Source: Gilvimarinus japonicus (GTDB lineage Bacteria > Pseudomonadota > Gammaproteobacteria > Pseudomonadales > Cellvibrionaceae). From it: a DNA stretch of 64,000 nucleotides. The notes under the pieces were generated by a model. It ran no database searches. It was not told where the DNA came from and worked only from the letters and a program-made list of their open reading frames with translations. Numbering within the stretch: the first letter of the stretch is position 1; each line of letters starts with the position of its first letter. A program made the translations under genes and the position numbers. Of the stretch, positions 33,931-42,907 are shown in pieces. Location: contig NZ_AP031500.1 in the NCBI RefSeq assembly GCF_042847215.1, forward strand, positions 992,001-1,056,000. The letters are read 5' to 3'.

Positions 33931-36900
33931 ATGCAATTTCATAAAAAACTATTAAGCATTGCAGTCTGTGCGGCGGCGACTGGGGCGATGATGCCAGCAG
34001 TGGCGCAAGACCAAGGTGCGGACTCTCCAGAGTTGGTCGAGGAAGTGGTGGTACGCGGTATGCGCGTTAGTATCGAGAACGCGCAAGATATGAAGCGTTA
34101 CGCCGATACCGTTAAAGATGTTATTACCGCCTCAGACATTGGCGCACTGCCCGATAAAAGTGTGACCGAAGCGCTGCAGCGCGTTCCCGGTGTCACCATC
34201 GAGCGTTTTGCCTCATCTGATGATCCTAAGCACTACGCTGACGAAGGCACTGGTGTGTTGGTGCGCGGTTTGGATCGGGTGCGCTCAGAGGTGAACGGTC
34301 GCGACGCCTTCAGTGCTAACCCTTATGGTGGCTTAAACTACGAAGATTTCCCCGCGGAATTGCTGGGCGCTGTCGAGGTGGTTAAAAACCAGACGGCAGA
34401 CTTAATCTCTGGTGGTATTGCCGGTACGGTCAATTTAATTACCCGCAAACCGTTTGACTCGGACGAGCGTTTGATCTCATTAAACGCCAAAGCAAACTAC
34501 GGCGATTTCCGTGAAGAGGTCACGCCATCGTTCTCGGCATTGTTCTCTGACAGCTGGGAAACCGACGTGGGCCGCTTTGGTTTTTTGCTGGCTGGCTCTT
34601 ACTCGGAGTTTAAAACCCGTGGTGACGGTGTTGGCTTGGGTAACTTCCAATCGCGTGGTGTTGATTCGACCGTTGTGTATGACGAGTGGGGCACTCCTCA
34701 GGTGGGGATTACCCCCGGAAGTTACTCTGAACCTTGTGTTCCGGACGCTAGCGATTGGCGTAATTGTGACAATTTAGGTTTTCCGGATGGCAAGCAATAC
34801 ACCGCTGAAGACGCCCCCTATGAAGGCACATCGATTTCTGGTCAAGAAGAAGGGGTAACCTGGTATACACCTTCTCAATATCATATTAGTACTGCCGAGA
34901 ATGATCGCGAGCGTCAAGGTTTTACCACCTCGTTGCAATGGGCCAACAAAGATGAAACTGTTCAGGTTACCCTAGAACATATTAACTCCAAGGCTTCTCT
35001 TGAGTGGAACGAACGTCGTATTGGTCAAGCTGCGCAGGGCTTTAAAAGCTTTATGGCCAGCTCGCACGATTGGGTGGATGAGTCAGAAGAAGGGCGTCCG
35101 CGAACGTTTGATGATAATGGCTTTTTAACCTCGGGTGTTGGCTTAGGTGTTAACGCAGAGGTACCGTTACTCTATATTACCCGTTACAACTACAACGAAA
35201 ACACCGTTGAAGATACCTCGTTCAACGTAAAGCTAACCCCTAACGACCGCTTAACTGTAGAGCTGGATTACCAGCACATCGACTCTGAAAAGCTGGTGCA
35301 TAACTACAGTATGTCGGGGCAAACTCGCGGCGATCAGGTGGGCAACTTGCTGCCCGCTTACCTAGACTTGCGCGGCGATCATCCGACGATCGAGTTTTTA
35401 AGTGATGCTGACTTTAAAGGTTTTATTGATGAAGAGAAAACCCAGCCAGATATCTATCTTGGTTCGGGCATGCAGCAGGAAGAGCATAACACGGCCAAAG
35501 CTGACAGTTTCCAAATCGATGCCGAGTACGCGTTTGATGGTATTTTTACGGCGGTTAAGGCAGGGGCATACTACTCAGACAAAGACCTAACAGTGCGTGA
35601 TACCGAATACGCCGGCTGGTCGCCCATCTCAACACCTTGGGTTGCCGAGCAGCGCGTACAATCGGCTGCAGCGACTCACCCCGAGTTGTACGACGAGATG
35701 GACATGTCTGATTACTATGGCGGCGAGGTGATTCAGGGTGACTTGCAAACATTCTTGTTCCCACGTTTAGATTTAGTAAAAAACTACCCGCAAAGTTTGG
35801 GGCAGGGTTGCGCCGAAGGATGGTCGACCGAGGGCGACTCCGCGGGTAATGCCGCAGATGGTACGGGTGGTTGTGCTATTCCATACTCTGAGATGGAAGG
35901 TCGTATTTCCGCCGGTAGCCCATTTGGTGAGCACGACGTAAATACCACTAATGAAGAGCGTACCGAATTTTACGTACGTGGCGACTTTGAGTTTGACAAT
36001 ATGGCGATGCCCCTTAAAGGTAATGTGGGGTTGCGCTACGTTAGTTACCAATTAGAGTCGACGGGCTTCTTAGTGTTGCCGCCAGAGACTAGCCGCGGTA
36101 GTGCACAAACGGCCGAGTTTTTAGAGCAAGAGTACAAAAGTGTTTATGATCTGGCCAGTGGAGAGTCCTTCTTAAGTACTGTTGAAGGCACTGATTATGA
36201 TACTGTGCTACCAAGTTTAAACTTAAGCTTGGGGGTTACCGAAGATATTGTTGTGCGTTTTGGGGCCTCTAAAGGGTTGTACTTCCCTAACTTACTCGAT
36301 ACCCGTAACCGTGCAATTGTCAGCCTAGATGTAGACTCTAAGTTGCAAGACGAAAGCTTGCCACAAGATGAAGCTACCAACCCAGTTATTGGTATCGATA
36401 GTGTTTCTCTAAATGCCTCGGCCAGCAATCCATACCTAGAGCCAGAGGAGTCTATTAATCTCGATTTGACCGCTGAATGGTACTTTGCTCCAGCGGGCTC
36501 GCTCACGGTTGGTTTGTTCCACAAAGAGCTTGATAACATTATTCGTAACCGTCAGTTTGACTTAGATGTTGAGCACGATGGTGGCACTGATGTGGTATCG
36601 GCTTATGGGCCAGACAATACCGGCTCAGGTACCATCCGCGGTGTCGAGTTCTCCTACTCGCAGTTTTACGACATGCTGCCGGGTGCCTGGAGCGGTTTAG
36701 GTCTGCAGTTTAACTACACTTACATTGACCAAGATGGTTTGGAAGACCCTACCAGTGCGGCACCACCTAGCACGCGTTTTAATGCCGCCGGTGAGCAAGT
36801 GTTAGATGAACGGAACACTTTCCGAGTTTTTAGTGACTTGCCACTGCCTGGGTATTCAGATGAAAACATGAACATTGTGGGCATGTATGAGTACGAGGAT

Positions 36901-37179
36901 ATCTCGTTCCGCTTGGCTTACACATGGCGCTCGGAGTACTTGCTGACCCTGCGTGAGTCTGAAGATTATGTTCCTGCTTATGTGAAAGATCAGGGAATGA
37001 TGGATGCTAGTCTTTACTACACGATCAACGATAACTTGAAGATAGGTATCGAAGGTAGCAACCTGCTAGGTACGGAAACTCAAACTGAGTACCAATTTAA
37101 TCAAGAAGGCGACAAAACGGATGCGCTTAGCTTTATGACTGATCGTATTTACTCGCTAAGCCTTCGGGCAACCTTTTAA
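33931..37179 (+). CDS. Large TonB-dependent receptor heading the halogenase cluster
   Basis: Outer-membrane active transporter of 1082 residues. A signal peptide (ending VAQD) is followed by a TonB-box-like EEVVVRG, a plug domain with SDIGALPDKSVTEALQRVPGVTI (the Xanthomonas/Caulobacter receptor type) and a long barrel ending SLRATF. ATG 33931 follows AGGGGTTAGG closely; a GTG two codons earlier is less well placed. Receptors of this type usually import oligosaccharides in Cellvibrionaceae. The upstream operator candidate is shared with the chitinase, suggesting chito-oligosaccharide as substrate; this is inference. Tryptophan-halogenase-like genes follow, a recurrent arrangement beside such receptors. 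Confidence 0.92.
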   Translation: MQFHKKLLSIAVCAAATGAMMPAVAQDQGADSPELVEEVVVRGMRVSIENAQDMKRYADTVKDVITASDIGALPDKSVTEALQRVPGVTIERFASSDDPKHYADEGTGVLVRGLDRVRSEVNGRDAFSANPYGGLNYEDFPAELLGAVEVVKNQTADLISGGIAGTVNLITRKPFDSDERLISLNAKANYGDFREEVTPSFSALFSDSWETDVGRFGFLLAGSYSEFKTRGDGVGLGNFQSRGVDSTVVYDEWGTPQVGITPGSYSEPCVPDASDWRNCDNLGFPDGKQYTAEDAPYEGTSISGQEEGVTWYTPSQYHISTAENDRERQGFTTSLQWANKDETVQVTLEHINSKASLEWNERRIGQAAQGFKSFMASSHDWVDESEEGRPRTFDDNGFLTSGVGLGVNAEVPLLYITRYNYNENTVEDTSFNVKLTPNDRLTVELDYQHIDSEKLVHNYSMSGQTRGDQVGNLLPAYLDLRGDHPTIEFLSDADFKGFIDEEKTQPDIYLGSGMQQEEHNTAKADSFQIDAEYAFDGIFTAVKAGAYYSDKDLTVRDTEYAGWSPISTPWVAEQRVQSAAATHPELYDEMDMSDYYGGEVIQGDLQTFLFPRLDLVKNYPQSLGQGCAEGWSTEGDSAGNAADGTGGCAIPYSEMEGRISAGSPFGEHDVNTTNEERTEFYVRGDFEFDNMAMPLKGNVGLRYVSYQLESTGFLVLPPETSRGSAQTAEFLEQEYKSVYDLASGESFLSTVEGTDYDTVLPSLNLSLGVTEDIVVRFGASKGLYFPNLLDTRNRAIVSLDVDSKLQDESLPQDEATNPVIGIDSVSLNASASNPYLEPEESINLDLTAEWYFAPAGSLTVGLFHKELDNIIRNRQFDLDVEHDGGTDVVSAYGPDNTGSGTIRGVEFSYSQFYDMLPGAWSGLGLQFNYTYIDQDGLEDPTSAAPPSTRFNAAGEQVLDERNTFRVFSDLPLPGYSDENMNIVGMYEYEDISFRLAYTWRSEYLLTLRESEDYVPAYVKDQGMMDASLYYTINDNLKIGIEGSNLLGTETQTEYQFNQEGDKTDALSFMTDRIYSLSLRATF

Positions 37180-37217
37180 TCGTTTGACGTAAAATTAGTC
37201 GAAGGTAACCTGAAGAG

Positions 37218-37248
37218 CGCGCCGCAGTAATGCGGCGCGTTTTTTTTT
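37218..37248 (+). terminator. Strong terminator between receptor and first halogenase
   Basis: CGCGCCGCA-GTAA-TGCGGCGCG followed by nine T residues. It would stop or attenuate transcription after the receptor, so the halogenase genes may have their own promoter or be read at a lower level. Confidence 0.9.
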
Positions 37249-37307
37249 GATCCGTTATATGCGATTATGGAGTATTTGTAGCGTATGTCTTTGGTGAGTG
37301 TAAGTTT

Positions 37308-38816
37308 ATGGCTAACCCTATAAAATCCATCTGTATTGTTGGTGGAGGTACTACCGGTTGGATGGCGGCCAGCCTGCTGTCTACTGTATTGCAAAAAGCC
37401 GACATTAAAATCACCGTGGTGGAGTCGCCAGACATTGCCACGATTGGCGTGGGTGAGTCTACCGTGCCCTCAATAATGGATTTTTTGCGCGCTTGCCAAA
37501 TTAATTTGCAAGAGTTTATGGTGGCTACATCTGCCAGTTTTAAATTGGGGATTCGTTTTGATGATTGGCTAACGCCGGGAAAGCACTTTTTCCATCCGTT
37601 TGGCCGCGTTGGGCACGAGGTTAATGGATTTGATTTTTATCAGGCTTGGCTGAAATCTTGTGCTGATGGCGGTGCCACTCGTTTAGCCGATCATGCGCCA
37701 GCGGCAATAATGGCGGAGTCACAACGCTTTATGCTACGCCCGCAGCAATCAGATAGCTGGGTTTTAAATAGTTACAGCTATGCGCTACACCTGGATGCGA
37801 TAGCGGTATCGTGTTTTTTACGTGAGCTCTCGCAAGCGAGAGGTGTAAAAAGGATCGAGGCTACTGTTGATAAAGCTCTGGTTGATGAACGAAATTTCAT
37901 AACATCTCTAGAGCTAAATGACGGCTCCCTCATTGAAAGTGATTTTTATATTGATTGCACTGGGTTTAAAGGACTGTTGATTCAAGATGCGTTAAACGTC
38001 GGGTACGAGGATTGGGGGGAATACTTGCCGTGCAACCGTGCGGTGACGGTGCAAACCGAAAACACCGCTAGTCTTGCCCCTTATACAGTAGCGACTGCGC
38101 GCGACTTCGGTTGGACGTGGAAAATCCCCCTGCAGCATCGTACCGGTAACGGTTATGTGTTTTCAAGTCGATACTGCTCGGACGAAGAGGCCACAGATAC
38201 TTTGCTAGAGGTGGTGGGTGGAAAGCTTCTGGGGAAACCAAGAGTTATCCCTTTCACTACCGGAAAACGAAAAAAATTATGGCACAATAACTGTTTGGCT
38301 TTAGGGCTATCTTCGGGGTTTTTAGAGCCGTTGGAGTCGACTGCGATTCATTTGGTGTATAAATCTCTTGTCCATTTTATTAAGCACTTTCCTGATGCTG
38401 ATTTTGACTCGTGCAATGAACAAGCGTTTAATAAAAAAATAGATGCCGATTATCGTGAGGTTCGCGATTTTATTATTCTGCATTACTGTACTGCAGGTCG
38501 CGCTAATACCGAGTTTTGGCGTTGGTGCAAAAATATGCCGGTGCCTGAATCGCTACGCGAAAAAATACAGTCGTTTCGTAGTCGAGGTCAGGTTGATCAC
38601 AGCCCTAGCCAGTTTTTTAGTGGTGACAGCTGGGTTTCTATTTTTGAGGGAATGAATATCCGGCCCGAAAAATATCATCCGCTAATGGATGCATTTGATA
38701 GTGTTAATATTTCGCGGATGCTGCAGGATAACGCAAAAAATATAAAAGATGCAGTCGAGTCTATGCCTATGCACGATGACTTTATTCGGCAGAACTGCGT
38801 AACAAACTTTAAGTGA
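37308..38816 (+). CDS. Flavin-dependent tryptophan-halogenase-family protein (first copy)
   Basis: A FADH2-dependent halogenase homologue of 502 residues. The FAD-binding GGGTTGWMAAS is at the N terminus, followed by GVGESTVPSIMDFL. The halogenase motif WxWxIP is intact (W269-T-W271-K-I273-P274). The lysine forming the chloramine intermediate in PrnA/RebH (K79) is present at residue 79 (SFKLGIRF), and the SGFLEPLEST segment carries the expected Glu. So the catalytic set looks complete. Homologues beside TonB receptors rarely have known substrates; one such enzyme (BrvH) brominates indole. It is separated from the receptor by a terminator and followed after 24 bp by the cupin-like gene. Confidence 0.88.
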   Translation: MANPIKSICIVGGGTTGWMAASLLSTVLQKADIKITVVESPDIATIGVGESTVPSIMDFLRACQINLQEFMVATSASFKLGIRFDDWLTPGKHFFHPFGRVGHEVNGFDFYQAWLKSCADGGATRLADHAPAAIMAESQRFMLRPQQSDSWVLNSYSYALHLDAIAVSCFLRELSQARGVKRIEATVDKALVDERNFITSLELNDGSLIESDFYIDCTGFKGLLIQDALNVGYEDWGEYLPCNRAVTVQTENTASLAPYTVATARDFGWTWKIPLQHRTGNGYVFSSRYCSDEEATDTLLEVVGGKLLGKPRVIPFTTGKRKKLWHNNCLALGLSSGFLEPLESTAIHLVYKSLVHFIKHFPDADFDSCNEQAFNKKIDADYREVRDFIILHYCTAGRANTEFWRWCKNMPVPESLREKIQSFRSRGQVDHSPSQFFSGDSWVSIFEGMNIRPEKYHPLMDAFDSVNISRMLQDNAKNIKDAVESMPMHDDFIRQNCVTNFK

Positions 38817-38840
38817 AATGGCGGTAAACGCAGGTAATAT

Positions 38841-39857
38841 ATGACGGCGTATAAGAAAATTCCTGAATATCGAGACTTGTCGGCCGATGAGTTTTTTTCA
38901 GATGTTGCACCCGAGCAGCGACCTGTCGTTATTCGCGATTTTGCTAAGTGTTGGCCGGTGGTAAACGCCGCCAAACAGTCTTCTTTGGCTTTTGCAAACT
39001 ATTTATGTCAGTTCTATTCTGGCGGGAAGGCCCGAATTTTTGTGGCGCCGCCCAACGCCAATAAACGGTTTTACTACAGCGACGATATGGCCGGTGTTAA
39101 CTATATTGCCGGAGAGGAGCGGGTAGATTTATTTTTAGGTCGGCTTTTAGAGCTTATAGATCGCGAGGTGTATCCCGCTATTTCTATGCAAAACGCTCTT
39201 CCCAGTAGCCTTCTGCCAGGTTTTACTGATCAGAATTGTTCCGATTTTTTTAAAGGGGTAGAGCCTCGGTTGTGGATTGGTAACGAGGGCATAGTCAGTG
39301 CCCATTACGACGGTGCAGATAACATGGCGTGTGTGGTGGCTGGCCGTCGCCGTTTTATATTGTTTCCGCCCGAACAAACGGCCAATTTATACCCGGGCTC
39401 CCTGAACTACACGCCCGCTGGCGCGCCGACTAGTCTTGTGAATCTTGATGCGCCTGACTATGACCGCTATCCGCGCTTTAAAATTGCACTGGCCAACGCG
39501 TACTGTGCTGAATTGGAGCCGGGCGATGCCATTTTTATTCCGCTGTTATGGTGGCATCATGTGGAGTCGTTGGCGAAGGTGAACGCGCTAATGAACTGTT
39601 GGTGGAACGCCTCTTCACTCAAAGGCGAAACGCCACCTAGTCCACTTGATAGTTTGAATATCGCGTTGCTGGCTATGCGCAACTTAAATCAAAAACAGCG
39701 TAACGCGTGGCGTAGTATGTTTGATCATTATGTGTTTAAACAAGTAGAGGATCCTGCTGCGTATATCCCCAAGCAACATTTGCATTTGCTGGGGGATCTA
39801 ACTGCTGATGACGTCAACATGCTGAGGCAGCAATTCGGCGATAAGTTAAAATTATAG
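38841..39857 (+). CDS. JmjC/cupin-like (cupin_8) putative Fe(II)/2-oxoglutarate oxygenase
   Basis: A 338-residue protein with a JmjC-like double-stranded beta-helix. The metal triad is visible as H155-x-D157 (AHYDGADNMACVVAGRRRF) and a distal His in the WWHHVESL segment (H239 or H240). The sequence VIRDFAKCWPVV near the N terminus is typical of cupin_8 proteins related to FIH and tRNA-wybutosine hydroxylases. Such proteins are found next to tryptophan-halogenase-like genes and TonB receptors in several proteobacteria, but their substrate is unknown. It lies between the two halogenase genes (24 and 43 bp gaps), so all three are probably one operon. Confidence 0.85.
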   Translation: MTAYKKIPEYRDLSADEFFSDVAPEQRPVVIRDFAKCWPVVNAAKQSSLAFANYLCQFYSGGKARIFVAPPNANKRFYYSDDMAGVNYIAGEERVDLFLGRLLELIDREVYPAISMQNALPSSLLPGFTDQNCSDFFKGVEPRLWIGNEGIVSAHYDGADNMACVVAGRRRFILFPPEQTANLYPGSLNYTPAGAPTSLVNLDAPDYDRYPRFKIALANAYCAELEPGDAIFIPLLWWHHVESLAKVNALMNCWWNASSLKGETPPSPLDSLNIALLAMRNLNQKQRNAWRSMFDHYVFKQVEDPAAYIPKQHLHLLGDLTADDVNMLRQQFGDKLKL

Positions 39858-39900
39858 CGGCTGCTCGGGTGGCCTGCTGCACATCAATAAAGATTTAATT

Positions 39901-41394
39901 ATGAGAAAACCTAAAAAAATACTGATTGTCGGCGGAGGTACTGCTGGCTGGATGGCGGCGAATATGCTGGTGGCCCGCTGGGGTGATGTTCAGGTGAGCC
40001 TGCTCGAATCAAGCGATATAGGTATTGTTGGGGTCGGGGAAGGTTCGACTCCGCATTTAAAGCTTTTTTTCGACTCGATTGGTGTTAAAGAGTCAGAGTG
40101 GATGCCTCGTTGCAATGCGACCTACAAAAATGGCATTTATTTTTCTGAATGGTCACATGTGCCCGGCTATAACAGCTATTTTCATCCTTTCCCTGCCCAG
40201 GTTGACGAGCTGACTGTTCCTTCGTTTTTTCACAATATTAAAGCTCGTATGCAGGGCATCGAAGCACCGGCTCATCCGGATAATTATTTTTTGGAGTCCT
40301 ATTTAACGCGCCATAATCTCGGGCCTTTGGCCGCTGAGAGCTTTCCTTTTTCGGTCCTTTATGGCTACCACTTTGACTCAGGACTATTGGGAGAGTTTTT
40401 AGCTGAAAGGGCCGTTGCTAAAGGCTTACATAGAATTAATGGCACCGTCACAGAGGTTTTGCTAGATGAGGATGGTGCGGTGGGATCGCTCAGGCTGGAC
40501 GATGACTCGTTGGTAGAGGCCGATTTTTTTGTCGACTGTTCCGGCGCCCGATCTTTACTACTGCAAGATGCGCTAAAAGTGTCTTTTAAGAGTTATCGAG
40601 AAAACTTGTTTAACGACTCTGCGGTAGTGATACCTACCACAATACCGGATGTGGTTACCCCCGCAACCCGTTCTACGGCTTTGTCTAATGGCTGGGCCTG
40701 GCAGATCCCATTAACTAACCGCTATGGCAATGGTTACGTGTTTAGCTCTGATTATATTATGCCCGATCGAGCCGAGCAGGAGTTAAGGGAGCACTTAGGG
40801 TTGCTCGATAGCGACGTAGAGGCCAGACACTTAAGGATGAGTATTGGCCGAGTAGATAAACACTGGGCTAAAAACTGCCTGGCGGTCGGTCTGTCTCAAG
40901 GGTTTATCGAGCCCCTAGAAGCGACAGCGTTAGCGCTCTGCTATGAGACAATAAAACACTTTTTGGACCACTTCGAGAAAGGGCAGTTTAGTAATCAGTA
41001 TGAAAAGGCCTTTAACCAGGTTATCAACAATAAGTTTGAGGGCATAAGGGATTATATTGTCGCGCACTATAAAGCGAATCAAAGAACCGACACACAGTAT
41101 TGGCGCGATAATGCGGCCAATACACAGTTGCCTGATCGACTAAAAGCTATTTTATACTTGTGGACCCATAGTAAAAACTTTGCAGAAGAGATGGAGGCAC
41201 AAAAGCTTGGGGTAAGTTATCAAGCTAAATCTTGGGCCTGTTTATTGGCCGGTTACGGCATTTTCCCCGCTTTACAAGATGCGCCCGCTAAAGCTCAACC
41301 TGATGTCGAGCAAGGAATGGACGAAATTACCGATTTTATTCGCCGCTGCGGACTAAACTTTCAAAACCACAATCAATTACTTGCGCAACTGTAA
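39901..41394 (+). CDS. Flavin-dependent tryptophan-halogenase-family protein (second copy)
   Basis: The second halogenase homologue, 497 residues, is clearly related to the one at 37308 but diverged. FAD motif GGGTAGWMAAN. GVGEGSTPHLKLFF replaces GESTVPS. The catalytic-lysine candidate is K76 (TYKNGIYFSEW) and the WxWxIP motif is W265-A-W267-Q-I269-P270. SQGFIEPLEATAL carries the conserved Glu. Both copies therefore look active. Two non-identical halogenases around one oxygenase suggest two different sites or substrates, not a simple recent duplication. No flavin reductase gene is nearby to supply FADH2; it would have to come from elsewhere. Confidence 0.88.
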   Translation: MRKPKKILIVGGGTAGWMAANMLVARWGDVQVSLLESSDIGIVGVGEGSTPHLKLFFDSIGVKESEWMPRCNATYKNGIYFSEWSHVPGYNSYFHPFPAQVDELTVPSFFHNIKARMQGIEAPAHPDNYFLESYLTRHNLGPLAAESFPFSVLYGYHFDSGLLGEFLAERAVAKGLHRINGTVTEVLLDEDGAVGSLRLDDDSLVEADFFVDCSGARSLLLQDALKVSFKSYRENLFNDSAVVIPTTIPDVVTPATRSTALSNGWAWQIPLTNRYGNGYVFSSDYIMPDRAEQELREHLGLLDSDVEARHLRMSIGRVDKHWAKNCLAVGLSQGFIEPLEATALALCYETIKHFLDHFEKGQFSNQYEKAFNQVINNKFEGIRDYIVAHYKANQRTDTQYWRDNAANTQLPDRLKAILYLWTHSKNFAEEMEAQKLGVSYQAKSWACLLAGYGIFPALQDAPAKAQPDVEQGMDEITDFIRRCGLNFQNHNQLLAQL

Positions 41395-41555
41395 GGTATT
41401 AATGGTTAATGCGACTGATGTTGGCGCCAGAACCTAAGAAGCGCTTGTTGCGCTGGCTATTGCTACACGCCCTTGCTCGCTCCGGTTAATTCGGCACATT
41501 TATTACGAAATGGGAATCGTCGTATAATGGCCGTTTTGACATGCAGAGAGCTTTT

Positions 41556-42317
41556 ATGCAAATTAGCCCCGGCCTCTACCGCCACTATAAAGGTGGCGAG
41601 TATTATGTCTATCGTATAGCTACTCACAGTGAAACTCGCGAGCCTTTAGTGGTGTATCGCTGCCTGTACGGCGATTTCTCGTGGTGGGTGCGTCCCCTTA
41701 CTATGTTTACCGAGACCATTGAGCGCGATGGCGAGACATTGGCGCGCTTTGCCTTTGTGGCCCCCATGAGCGCCGCCGAGGCTGACCGCTTGGCCGGTGG
41801 CGGCACGGAGAAGATCGTTGCTAATAGCGAAGATGCGCAGTGGATGGCGATGGCTCGCGAGCTTGCCGAGAAAGCCGCCGATTATAACGAAGTGCCAGTG
41901 GGCGCTGTGGTTGTTCAGCAAGGGCAGGTCATCGGGCGAGGTTATAACCGTCCGATCGGTAGTTGCGACCCAACGGCTCATGCCGAGATGATGGCGCTGC
42001 GTGAAGCGGCCCGGCAAGTTAACAATTACCGTCTGAACGACTGCACGCTTTATGTGACTTTAGAGCCTTGTACCATGTGTGTTGGCGCTATGGTGCATGC
42101 GCGGGTAGGGCGGTTGGTGTACGGCACCACCGAGCCTAAAGCGGGGGTTGTCGAAAGTCAGGCGCAGCTGCTTGATGCGCCGTATTTTAACCATTCGATA
42201 CAGGTTACCGCAGGTGTTGAACGTGAGGCCTGTCAGCAACAGTTAAGTGAGTTTTTTAGGCGTCGCCGAGAAGAGAAAAAACAACAGCGTCAACGTCGTA
42301 ATGACGCTGACGCCTAA
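41556..42317 (+). CDS. tadA: tRNA-specific adenosine deaminase fused to an N-terminal DUF1653 domain
   Basis: The C-terminal part (about residues 85-235) is TadA, which converts A34 to inosine in the tRNA-Arg(ACG) anticodon. The zinc/catalytic motif is TAHAEMMAL with TLEPCTMCVGAM, and NEVPVGAVVV precedes it. The first about 70 residues are a DUF1653 domain (GLYRHYKGGEYYVYRIATHSE, then WWVRPLTMF), normally a separate small protein of unknown function. The reading frame is continuous with no stop, and ATG 41556 follows AGAGAG. A Lys/Arg-rich tail (RRRREEKKQQRQRR) could help bind RNA. The neighbourhood tadA/mltF/purL is conserved in gammaproteobacteria. Confidence 0.92.
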   Translation: MQISPGLYRHYKGGEYYVYRIATHSETREPLVVYRCLYGDFSWWVRPLTMFTETIERDGETLARFAFVAPMSAAEADRLAGGGTEKIVANSEDAQWMAMARELAEKAADYNEVPVGAVVVQQGQVIGRGYNRPIGSCDPTAHAEMMALREAARQVNNYRLNDCTLYVTLEPCTMCVGAMVHARVGRLVYGTTEPKAGVVESQAQLLDAPYFNHSIQVTAGVEREACQQQLSEFFRRRREEKKQQRQRRNDADA

Positions 42318-42322
42318 TGGTT

Positions 42323-42748
42323 TTATTGCCTGGCAGGTTGGCTGGCGGCGCTGGTACGCTGAGCCACAGGGGCGATTGCGCGGGCGGCATTGTTGCCTCG
42401 TATCGGATTGCAGTTTTTAATTTTAACTTTACCTTGCAACACATTGCCTTTCGAGTATTCGTTAAAATGGCAAGTGTTGGTCTTAGGGTCGTAGTTCTCG
42501 ATCCAAAGATTTTCATCCTTCCAGGTGGCGGCAATATGTTGCTGCCCGTCCGGGACGGTGACACTCATAACGCCGCCGTATTTTTTGACAAACACTTGCT
42601 GAAAGTGAAAGTAATACGCCGCCCAGCCGACCAATAAAACCGCTATTGCGCTGATTAGTGCGGCTTTCCAAAAATTGTATTTACCCAGGCCGACTAGCAA
42701 TACCATGGCCAGCGCGATAGCAGCGGCCCAGTAAAGGTAGGTAATCAT
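42323..42748 (-). CDS. Small membrane protein of unknown function
   Basis: I do not recognise this 141-residue protein. It begins with two hydrophobic helices (about 4-22 and 27-47), followed by a polar domain containing TVPDGQQHIAATWKDENLWIENYD, a Cys pair (TCHF and KNCN) and an Ala/Gln-rich tail. It is convergent with tadA (5-bp gap). The start codon ATG at 42746-42748 is plausible with GGAGAT just upstream. Compositionally it looks like a real gene. Confidence 0.6.
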   Translation of the reverse strand: MITYLYWAAAIALAMVLLVGLGKYNFWKAALISAIAVLLVGWAAYYFHFQQVFVKKYGGVMSVTVPDGQQHIAATWKDENLWIENYDPKTNTCHFNEYSKGNVLQGKVKIKNCNPIRGNNAARAIAPVAQRTSAASQPARQ

Positions 42749-42907
42749 TCAAATCTCCTATCATTAAGGCTGTTTTTAGAGTGTTACCTTCACGGAGGTC
42801 GCTGTCAATCGCTGTTCAATGGTTGATTGACGCAGATGTGTCTCTCGCTGATCAGTTGCGGAGGCCATGTTTGGTGGCGGGCTGAAAAACGTTGTCAGGT
42901 GGTGCGA

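Noticed and set aside
42886..42899. AAAAACGTTGTCAG as a third copy of the palindromic operator
   Set aside because: Only the right half matches (ACGTTGTCA); the left arm is lost, and it lies near the mltF 3' end, so it is probably chance.
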